IMG/VR virus record: IMGVR_UViG_3300032173_000044
Span: 1 to 24,167 of that record
Direction: 5' to 3' (one strand)
Length of the DNA stretch: 24,167 nt
DNA from: a virus
How positions within the stretch are numbered: position 1 is the first letter of the stretch; every line of letters starts with the position of its first letter. The position numbers and the translations under genes are program-made. Shown here piece after piece: positions 17,753 through 24,167 of this stretch. Under the pieces are notes generated by a model. That model did not search any database. It was not told the DNA's origin and saw only the letters and a program-made list of their open reading frames with translations.

Positions 17753-19317
17753 CTATCGCTTTTACCCCGGATGAAGTCAGGCATCTCCTTGCCAACCTGC
17801 ATAAGCTCCCACCACGGGAACAAGCTGAACTGCTGTTGATGCTTGAAGAGCTAGAGGCTAGAAAAGAGTCTTCCAATGCACGGGATTCGCTTATTGCGTT
17901 TGCACACAAGGTTGCACCAGTGCTTCAGATTGAGACTGAGCCTAAGATATTCATGGTAGGTCCGCACCATAAGCGGATTGCCCAGATTTTAGAAGATGTA
18001 GCCTCAGGTAAAAAACGGAGGGTACTGCTCTCAATTGCCCCCCGATTTGGTAAGTCGTTACTCACTTCATATCTTTTTGCTGCGTGGTATTTAGGTAAGT
18101 TTCCGAACCGAAGAATGATTATGGCCTCTCATACCAGTGATATGGCGACAGGGTTCGGTCGTAAAATTCGAGACCTAATTGCAACACCAGAATTCAAGAC
18201 TGTATTCCCTGCGGTAGACTTAAAATCAGACTCTAAGGCCGCTGGTCAGTGGGCGACGAACAAGGGTGGTGAATTCTATGCTGTGGGAACCGGCGGTGCG
18301 TTAGCGGGCCGTGGCGCGAACTTGGTGGTGATTGACGATCCATTCTCAGAACAAGCGGTGATTAACGGTAATACCGATGTATTTGACGAGGCGTTCACTT
18401 GGTTTCAGTCGGGTCCGCTGCAGCGTCTAGCCCCTGATGGTGCGTGCGTGGTTATCCATACCAGATGGTCAAAGGCAGATTTGATCGGTAAACTTGTTGA
18501 TCAGATGACTAAGAACCCAGACTCTGAGCAGTGGGAAGTAATCGAGTTCCCTGCGATCTTGAATGAGGATACACCGGAGGCAAAGAGTCTGTGGCCAGAG
18601 CGGTGGCCGTTGGAAGAGCTGCTGAAGAAGAAGGCGGTCATGGCCCCGTACCTGTGGAACGCACAGTACCAACAGAATCCTACGGGTGAGGCTGGTGCGC
18701 TGATTAAGGCTGAGTGGTGGCGTGATTGGGAAAAAGAGGATCCGCCAGAGTGCGATTATATAATTATGGGTTTGGACGCGGCTCAGGAAAGCCATAACCG
18801 TGCAGACTTTAACGCGTTTGGTGTGTGGGGTGTGTTCTATCGTGACCCTGAATCTGGGCGCGGTGAGCCCGTAGCCAATATAATTCTGCTTGATTCGTGG
18901 GCCAAACGCATGGAGTACCCTGAGTTGAAACAGGCGATGCTCGCTGAATACGAGAACTGGCAGCCGGATAGCTTCGTGATCGAGAAGAAATCAAACGGGG
19001 CTGTGCTGTTCCAAGAGTTCCGTAATGCAGGCTTACCGGTATCAGAATTTACACCTGGAAAAGGCCAAGATAAAATTGCGCGCGTAAATAGTGTTAGCGA
19101 AATGTTTTCGTCTGGGTTAGTATGGGCGCCGAAGGCGCGGCGGTGGGCGCAGGAAGTTATCGAGCAGTGCGCAGACTTTCCTAACGGGTCGAACGATGAC
19201 TTGGTGGATATGACGACGTTATGCTTGCGGAGATTCAGAACGGGTGGGTTTATTCGCCTGAGTACCGACGCTGAGGATGAGGAAGAGAATGGGTATCGAA
19301 AGAGGAGTTATTACTAA
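17749..19317 (+). CDS. terL: Terminase large subunit
   Basis: 522 residues. ATPase: Walker A-like SIAPRFGKSLL (96-105, with R-F-G-K-S in place of GxGKS, as usual in this family), the adenine-side SHT-x-D region near 128, Walker B LVVIDDP (192-198) and a coupling motif HTRW (237-240). Nuclease: GLDAAQE (Asp343), DSFVIEKKSNG (Glu412) and SNDDLVD (483-487) supply the RNase H-type metal ligands. The motor cuts and pumps DNA into the procapsid through the portal encoded downstream. All motifs are intact and the length is normal for a podovirus-type TerL. Confidence 0.96.
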   Translation: MTIAFTPDEVRHLLANLHKLPPREQAELLLMLEELEARKESSNARDSLIAFAHKVAPVLQIETEPKIFMVGPHHKRIAQILEDVASGKKRRVLLSIAPRFGKSLLTSYLFAAWYLGKFPNRRMIMASHTSDMATGFGRKIRDLIATPEFKTVFPAVDLKSDSKAAGQWATNKGGEFYAVGTGGALAGRGANLVVIDDPFSEQAVINGNTDVFDEAFTWFQSGPLQRLAPDGACVVIHTRWSKADLIGKLVDQMTKNPDSEQWEVIEFPAILNEDTPEAKSLWPERWPLEELLKKKAVMAPYLWNAQYQQNPTGEAGALIKAEWWRDWEKEDPPECDYIIMGLDAAQESHNRADFNAFGVWGVFYRDPESGRGEPVANIILLDSWAKRMEYPELKQAMLAEYENWQPDSFVIEKKSNGAVLFQEFRNAGLPVSEFTPGKGQDKIARVNSVSEMFSSGLVWAPKARRWAQEVIEQCADFPNGSNDDLVDMTTLCLRRFRTGGFIRLSTDAEDEEENGYRKRSYY

Positions 19318-19445
19318 TGGCAACTACAAACCCAGTTACAGGCGATAAGCTAGTCTCTAAGCCCACATCGGACGCTTATAAAGCGAACTATGATGCTATT
19401 TTTGGTAAAAAAGAGCCAAAACCAGAACCAAAGGATAAAAAATGA
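19317..19445 (+). CDS. 42-residue ORF between terminase and portal
   Basis: ATG at 19317 overlaps the TerL stop (TAATG) and the TGA overlaps the portal ATG (ATGA). The peptide begins MATTNPVTGDKLVSKPTSDA and ends in a lysine/proline tail. Short lysine-rich ORFs occur at this place in other podovirus-like genomes; function unknown. Confidence 0.75.
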   Translation: MATTNPVTGDKLVSKPTSDAYKANYDAIFGKKEPKPEPKDKK

Positions 19446-21994
19446 TTGAAAAAAGCGTTGGCGCAGGTAGTTCTTATCGTGATTTAACTGGGGAATCTGA
19501 GATTGGCGATGTTGAAGTTGTTCTTCCAGAGGAAGAAGACGGCACAGAGGGGCTTGAAACCGATTCTGAGGACCTCGGCGATGAGGATATGTTCTACCGG
19601 AACCTCGCAGAAGACATAGATGCCTCGGTTTTAGGTGAAATTGCCGAAGAATGTGCCGAAATGTACCAAAACGACATAGATTCGCGTGCGGATTGGTCAA
19701 AAACCTTTGAAGAAGGTGTGAAATTACTCGGTTTAGGCTTTGAAGAACGCACCGAACCGTGGGAAGGCGCTTGTGGTGTAACTCACCCACTTATGGCTGA
19801 GGCGGCGGTCAAATTTCAAGCCGAAAGTATTACTGAAATATTCTCCGCTCAAGGTATCTGTAAGGCCACCATCATGGGGAAGACCAGCGAGAAGAAAGAG
19901 AAGGCCTCGAAGCGTGTTGAGAATGACATCAACTGGCGTTTAACCACGCAAATGAAAGAGTATCGCCCAGAACACGAGCGGATGTTGTGGAACTTGGCCA
20001 TTATGGGTTCGGCCTTCAAGAAGGTGTATTTCGACCCAAGTCTAGATCGGCAGACATCCGTATTTGTATCCGCTGAGGACTTAGTAGTCTCCTACGGCGC
20101 CACTGATATCAGTTCAGCGCCACGTCTGGCTCACCGAATGAAGAAGTCTTTAAATGATATTAAGAAGCTGCAGGTAGCGGGTTTCTACCTAGATGTAGAC
20201 CTTGATGAACCACAGGATAACAAACAGAAAAAAGATGCTAAAGACAAAGTAACAGGAGTTAAGGCCGTAAAAGATGATCGCCTTGATATTATTGAGATGC
20301 ACGTCGATTTAGATATTGAAGGTTTTGAAGACGTAGATGCAAACGGTGAAATGACCGGCATCATGATCCCTTATGTTGTAACCTTCGACTTAGCTTCAAA
20401 AGAGATTCTTTCAGTTTACCGTAACTGGAAGATCGACGACAAGACCAAGACGCGCGTCCAGCATTTTGTGCACTACATTTATATCCCCGGTTTTGGGTTC
20501 TACGGTATGGGGCTTGTTCATCTTGTAGGTGGGTTCGCGCAGTCGGCCACTTCTATTCTGCGGCAGTTGATTGACGCTGGGACACTGAGCAACCTACCTG
20601 CTGGTTTCAAGACTAAAGGTATTCGTGTCCAACGCGACAGCGACCCGCTACAACCCGGTGAATTCCGTGATGTGGATGTTCCCTCTGGCTCACTCCGTGA
20701 TAATCTAGTACCTTTACCATTCAAAGAGCCATCGCAAACGCTGTTAACACTGTTCGGAGAAGTTGTTGAAGAGGGTCGCCGTATGGCCGCTGTGTCTGAT
20801 CTCAACGCTGCAGACATGAACCAGCAAGCTCCGGTAGGTACCACACTAGCGATTCTAGAGCGTAGTCTGAAGGTTATGACAGCGGTGCAGGCGCGGCTAC
20901 ATGCTAGCTTGAAGGAAGAGCTGCAACTTCTGAAGGATATTATTAAGGATCAGCTACCTGAGGAGTATGACTACGATGTTGAAGAAGGCCGGCAGGTTAA
21001 ACAAGCGGACTATGAGCAGACGGGCATTATCCCAGTGTCTGATCCTAACGCTGCAACTATGTCACAGCGTGTTGTACAGTATCAAGCAATTATCCAGATG
21101 GCCCAAGCGAACCCCGCGATCTATGACCAAGTAGAGCTCAATCGTCAGATGCTGGTGACGTTAGGCATCAAGAACGTAGAGAAACTCATACCGGCCAGCG
21201 AAGATCAGACACCAAAAGACCCAATCATTGAGAATATGAACATCATCAATGGGAAACCGGTTAAGGCATTTGCCTATCAGGATCACGAGTCCCACCTGAA
21301 GATTCACTTGGCAGCGCAGCAAGACCCCCATATGTCGCAGATACTAGGGCAGATGCCTAACGCTCAAGGGATTATGGCAGCTTCAAATGCACATATCGCG
21401 GAACATATTGCCTTTGAGTACCGTAAACGTATCGAGGCGCAGTTTGGGGCCCCACTCCCACAGGGTGATGAACAGATGACTCCGGATGTAGAGAAGGCAC
21501 TCAGTATAGCGATGGCTCAGGCGGCGACGCAGTTGTTGCAGCAGCACCAAACAGAGGCGGCACAGCAGCAAGCGCAGCAGGCGGCACAAGACCCGATTGT
21601 GCAGCAGCAGAACGAGCAGATACAGATTGATAAGGAAAAGAATCAGTTGTCTAAATACAAGATCGACAAGGACTTCGAGCTAGGTATGAGGCGTTTAGAG
21701 GCCGATGCCGCGAAGCTTGGGTTAACTCATGAGCATCAGGATAAAGTGAATGCTGTGAATCATATTATTGACGCGGCCAAGATGGACGAGCAGCACGGGA
21801 TTGACCCTGCGGTAGAACTACAGCAAGCGCAGCAGGTGCATCAACAGAGTATGGCGCACGTTCAGCAAGCCCACCAGCAGAAGCTAAGTCACGCAGAACT
21901 GCTTCATAGGCAGAAGGTCATGCAGCAGATGGCACAGCAAGAGCTGGCTAAGCGTAAAGCCGAAGCACCTATGGGTGGGGATGGGTACGCATGA
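19442..21994 (+). CDS. Portal protein, P22-like large form
   Basis: 850 residues. Recognisable are WEGACGVTHPLMAEAAVKFQ, the YxPEHERMLWNLAIMGSAFKK segment, the tunnel-region YGMGLVHLVGGFAQSATSIL and VSDLNAADMNQQAPVGTTLA, all typical of large portal proteins of podovirus-like environmental phages. The stretch from about residue 690 is glutamine-rich coiled coil, probably the extended barrel or crown seen in P22-type portals. The dodecamer would sit at one vertex and dock the terminase. Start at 19442 overlaps the preceding stop; the end overlaps the next gene. Confidence 0.92.
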   Translation: MIEKSVGAGSSYRDLTGESEIGDVEVVLPEEEDGTEGLETDSEDLGDEDMFYRNLAEDIDASVLGEIAEECAEMYQNDIDSRADWSKTFEEGVKLLGLGFEERTEPWEGACGVTHPLMAEAAVKFQAESITEIFSAQGICKATIMGKTSEKKEKASKRVENDINWRLTTQMKEYRPEHERMLWNLAIMGSAFKKVYFDPSLDRQTSVFVSAEDLVVSYGATDISSAPRLAHRMKKSLNDIKKLQVAGFYLDVDLDEPQDNKQKKDAKDKVTGVKAVKDDRLDIIEMHVDLDIEGFEDVDANGEMTGIMIPYVVTFDLASKEILSVYRNWKIDDKTKTRVQHFVHYIYIPGFGFYGMGLVHLVGGFAQSATSILRQLIDAGTLSNLPAGFKTKGIRVQRDSDPLQPGEFRDVDVPSGSLRDNLVPLPFKEPSQTLLTLFGEVVEEGRRMAAVSDLNAADMNQQAPVGTTLAILERSLKVMTAVQARLHASLKEELQLLKDIIKDQLPEEYDYDVEEGRQVKQADYEQTGIIPVSDPNAATMSQRVVQYQAIIQMAQANPAIYDQVELNRQMLVTLGIKNVEKLIPASEDQTPKDPIIENMNIINGKPVKAFAYQDHESHLKIHLAAQQDPHMSQILGQMPNAQGIMAASNAHIAEHIAFEYRKRIEAQFGAPLPQGDEQMTPDVEKALSIAMAQAATQLLQQHQTEAAQQQAQQAAQDPIVQQQNEQIQIDKEKNQLSKYKIDKDFELGMRRLEADAAKLGLTHEHQDKVNAVNHIIDAAKMDEQHGIDPAVELQQAQQVHQQSMAHVQQAHQQKLSHAELLHRQKVMQQMAQQELAKRKAEAPMGGDGYA

Positions 21995-22182
21995 GTACGG
22001 TAGCTTTCGCACGGATTATCCGAGATGAACTAGCTGAGGCGCTCCAGAGCATTGAGGCGGGCATCCTCGGGGGTGTTAAAAGTATGGATGAGTATCGAGA
22101 ACTCGTGGGTAAACGGCAGGGCCTCCAGCGGGCGATAGCTGTTATAGATGAAACAACTCGTCGGTTCGACGAGCAACAGTAG
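21991..22182 (+). CDS. 63-residue head-module protein
   Basis: ATGA overlap with the portal stop. A helical peptide (FARIIRDELAEALQSIEAGI, then VGKRQGLQRAIAVIDE) of a type I have seen between portal and scaffold genes without known function. It may be a small head-assembly factor. Confidence 0.75.
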   Translation: MSTVAFARIIRDELAEALQSIEAGILGGVKSMDEYRELVGKRQGLQRAIAVIDETTRRFDEQQ

Positions 22183-22194
22183 CAACACCGGGAA

Positions 22195-22214
22195 CACAGA
22201 CCGGCTAATCTGTG
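22195..22214 (+). other. Intergenic hairpin CACAGA/TCTGTG
   Basis: 6-bp stem and 8-base loop in the 49-base gap before the co-chaperonin gene, without a T run. It may tune mRNA or translation. Confidence 0.4.
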
Positions 22215-22231
22215 CTTGTAAGGAGAAGTAA

Positions 22232-22675
22232 ATGTCAGAGCTCATCCTACCGGACCACATGGTCGCGGAGAAAGAAGCTGTCAAAGATCAAGCCCGAGAC
22301 CAAATTGAAGGCGATTCCAAAGAAGAGAAGGACGATAAATTAGCGTCGCAACTCCCCACACCTACGGGCTACAAAATACTTGTAGGCCTCCCTAAGATTG
22401 AAGAAAAATACGAGAGCGGTATTCTTAAAGCCGATACCATTGTCCGTCAGGATGAGGTAGCCACAGTCGTTGGTTTCGTTATTGAGATGGGGCCCGATTG
22501 CTACGCCGATAAAAACAAGTTCCCTACAGGCCCTTTTTGCAAGAAAGGTGACTTCATTCTATTACGAGCGTATTCAGGCACGCGGTTCAAGATTCACGGT
22601 GTCGAGTTTCGCCTTATAAGTGATGATACTGTTGAGGCAGTTGTAACTGATCCGCGCGGCTTTAGCCGAGTTTGA
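22232..22675 (+). CDS. GroES-like co-chaperonin (Cpn10 fold)
   Basis: 147 residues with AAGGAG before the ATG. After an acidic, lysine-rich N-terminal extension of about 45 residues comes a Cpn10-like core: GYKILVGLPKIEEKYESGIL (start of the barrel and first part of the mobile loop), GFVIEMGPDCY, CKKGDFILLRAYSGTRFKI and EFRLISDDTVEAVV. GroES-like proteins cap the host GroEL and help fold the capsid protein, as gp31 does in T4. Placement inside the head module, ahead of the scaffold, supports that role. The extension is longer than in bacterial GroES. Confidence 0.9.
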   Translation: MSELILPDHMVAEKEAVKDQARDQIEGDSKEEKDDKLASQLPTPTGYKILVGLPKIEEKYESGILKADTIVRQDEVATVVGFVIEMGPDCYADKNKFPTGPFCKKGDFILLRAYSGTRFKIHGVEFRLISDDTVEAVVTDPRGFSRV

Positions 22676-22687
22676 TAAGGAGGATAT

Positions 22688-23641
22688 ATGAGTTTACCTA
22701 ACCCAGAAGATACACTAAAGCCGGGGGTTGAACCCCGGGAAGACGAGATTGAAATCATTATTGAACCTGAAATTGAACTTGAGATAGTCGATGATACCCC
22801 AAAAGAAGATAGAAACAGAAAACCGCTAGATGATAATCCGGAGCCTTCTGAAGAGGAGCTTGAGGAATACTCCGATGCAGTTAAGAAGCGTATTGGTAAG
22901 ATGAAGCATGGGTTGCACGACGAAAGGCGCGCGAAAGAAGCCGCTGCTCGGGAGCGTGACGAAGCCATCGAGCTGTCTAAGAAATTGTTTGGGGAGAAAA
23001 AAGCGCTTGAAGCCCGCATGATTCAGGGTGAAGAGGCTTTCATTAACCAAACAAAAGAAAAAGCCAGCATGACTATGGCGGAAGTTAAGCGAGCCTATAA
23101 AGCAGCCTATGAAATAGGTGATGCTGATGCAATGGCCGATGCTCAGGAACGTATGGCTTTAGCAGCAGTAGAGCAAAAGCAGACGGAAGAGTGGGGTAAA
23201 CAGGCTGCCCAGCGCAAACAAAATGCTGGACAAGAGCAAAACCCTATGGTACAAAGCCGCCAAGTCGCTAGAGATGAGGTCCCAGAACCTGATCCGGAAG
23301 TAACTGAGTGGGCTGAAAAGAACACGTGGTTTGGTAAAAACATGCGTATGACCAACTTGGCCTACGCAATCCACGATGAACTAGTATCCGAGGGTATTGA
23401 TCCTAAGCGCGATGCTGCTCAGTATTACAGTAAGCTCAACGTAGAAATGCGCAATATGTTCCCTGACCACGAGTGGGGGGACGCACCAAAAAAACGTACC
23501 GCGTCAGTTGTAGCTCCGGTAAATCGGACGACTAACAAAGCGACAAAGGTAACGCTAACTCAATCACAACTATCCGTAGCACGCAAGATGGGTATAACCC
23601 CTCAGCAGTATGCTATTGAAGTTGCTAAACTGGAGAAATAA
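22688..23641 (+). CDS. Scaffolding protein
   Basis: 317 residues with a strong AAGGAGGAT site. A very acidic N-terminus (EIEIIIEPEIELEIVDD) is followed by a long charged coiled coil (about 60-190), a segment with WAEKNTWFGKNMRMTNLAYA, and a basic, likely capsid-binding C-terminus. This composition and the place between portal and the predicted major capsid gene are typical of podovirus-like scaffolds. It would guide procapsid assembly and then leave. No protease domain is seen. Confidence 0.85.
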   Translation: MSLPNPEDTLKPGVEPREDEIEIIIEPEIELEIVDDTPKEDRNRKPLDDNPEPSEEELEEYSDAVKKRIGKMKHGLHDERRAKEAAARERDEAIELSKKLFGEKKALEARMIQGEEAFINQTKEKASMTMAEVKRAYKAAYEIGDADAMADAQERMALAAVEQKQTEEWGKQAAQRKQNAGQEQNPMVQSRQVARDEVPEPDPEVTEWAEKNTWFGKNMRMTNLAYAIHDELVSEGIDPKRDAAQYYSKLNVEMRNMFPDHEWGDAPKKRTASVVAPVNRTTNKATKVTLTQSQLSVARKMGITPQQYAIEVAKLEK

Positions 23642-23643
23642 TC

Positions 23644-24120
23644 ATGACTAAACGAGATATGAGTCTCACCGAGAATTTGGCACGCCAACCACGTGATAGC
23701 GAAAGTCGTGATGCGACTACACGCCAGAGGATGTGGAAACCGGCGGATTTATTACCGGAACCAGCGCGCCAAGAAGGTTGGGAGTACAAATGGATTCGGA
23801 AGTCAATGATGGGCGTTGGTGATCCAACCAATATGTCTAAGTCGTTGCGTGAAGGATGGGAACCTTGTCGTTTAGAGGATCACCCTGAGATGATGCTGGC
23901 GATTGACGTTGATGCTAAGAACTCTGGTTTGATTGAGGTAGGGGGTCTTGTGTTATGCAAGATACCACAAGAGATGTTCAACCAGCGTCAAGCGTATTAC
24001 ATGGCACAGGCCGAGGGCCAGATGGAGTCCGTGGACGCACAGGTTGACAGAGAGAATGACAAGCGTATGCCAATCTTTAAAGAGCGAAATACGCAAGTCA
24101 CGTTTGGGAACGGACGATAA
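23644..24120 (+). CDS. 158-residue head-module protein, unknown
   Basis: Starts two bases after the scaffold stop. The sequence has RMWKPADLLPEPARQEGWEY, KWIRKSMMGVGDPTNMSKSL and GGLVLCKIPQEMFNQRQAYY, a pattern I associate with conserved hypothetical proteins between scaffold and major capsid genes of environmental podovirus-like phages. It is probably structural or an assembly factor. Single-cysteine, no membrane segment. Confidence 0.75.
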   Translation: MTKRDMSLTENLARQPRDSESRDATTRQRMWKPADLLPEPARQEGWEYKWIRKSMMGVGDPTNMSKSLREGWEPCRLEDHPEMMLAIDVDAKNSGLIEVGGLVLCKIPQEMFNQRQAYYMAQAEGQMESVDAQVDRENDKRMPIFKERNTQVTFGNGR

Positions 24121-24124
24121 GGGC

Positions 24125-24146
24125 TACGGCCCTGTGTAGGGCCGTA
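24125..24146 (+). other. 9-bp hairpin ahead of the next gene
   Basis: TACGGCCCT, GTGT loop, AGGGCCGTA, with only TGTAGTTT after it, so it is a weak terminator or an mRNA processing/stability element before a highly expressed gene. A ribosome-site-like AAGAAGG ends the window at 24161-24167, announcing a further rightward gene, likely the major capsid protein. Confidence 0.65.
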
Positions 24147-24167
24147 TGTAGTTTAACTTAAAGAAGG

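Noticed and set aside
18469-18795. Minus-strand ORFs opposite terminase and portal
   Set aside because: They are shadows of strongly identified genes on the plus strand.
1-24167. tRNA genes, integrase, attachment sites
   Set aside because: I looked for cloverleaf-like arms with CCA ends, tyrosine or serine recombinase motifs, and repeats at gene ends, and found none that I could support.

Overview
The window is part of a tailed-phage (Caudoviricetes) genome or prophage. Evidence: terminase small and large subunits, portal, a GroES-like co-chaperonin and a scaffold on one strand; a Pol I-type phage DNA polymerase, nucleases, a helicase and many tiny coupled ORFs on the other. No tRNA, rRNA, integrase, lysis or tail gene is visible. 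Strong AGGAG-type ribosome sites and sigma70-like promoters suggest a Gram-negative-like bacterial host. The portal/terminase/GroES/scaffold order resembles podovirus-like environmental phages, but I cannot assign a genus.

Layout. (1) 1-5454, minus strand: replication and recombination genes (SNF2-like helicase cut by the window edge, HNH nuclease, PD-(D/E)XK nuclease, DUF6378 protein, 2OG-Fe(II) oxygenase, DNA polymerase, VRR-NUC nuclease) with several tiny coupled ORFs between them. (2) 5455-10585, minus: an accessory region of small, often repetitive or mutually duplicated genes: phage Dam-type methyltransferase, zinc-ribbon protein, small membrane proteins, a tandem HREDGPA repeat protein, a pentapeptide-repeat protein. 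(3) 10601-14396, minus: an M20/M28-like metallopeptidase, a 518-residue cysteine-containing protein, and small genes next to two good leftward promoters. (4) 14400-15084: a regulatory switch region with overlapping leftward and rightward promoter elements, a 35-codon HTH-like rightward ORF and an AT-rich block inside a 10-bp inverted repeat. (5) 15085-16788: an isolated rightward gene converging on a short leftward operon that ends in twin terminators. (6) 16789-17158: a divergent promoter region. (7) 17159-24167, plus: packaging and head genes, ending at a hairpin and ribosome site just ahead of an unseen next gene, probably the major capsid protein.

The most unusual signal is a 14-bp dyad, GTCTAGAACTAGAC and variants. 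It occurs 12 times between 2560 and 16883, seven of them exact, and is absent from the structural arm. Eleven copies lie in the same orientation relative to the local genes. Copies sit between promoter and ribosome site in two leaders, in a 33-bp tandem repeat ahead of the 518-residue gene, near gene ends, and inside genes. One leader copy has swapped a C-G for an A-T pair symmetrically. This looks like a phage-wide regulatory site, comparable in distribution to mycobacteriophage L5 stoperators or to an RNA-level control hairpin. Its binding partner is not identified.

Many small genes listed here (25-60 codons) were found by reading the junctions; most start on the stop codon of the gene before them.
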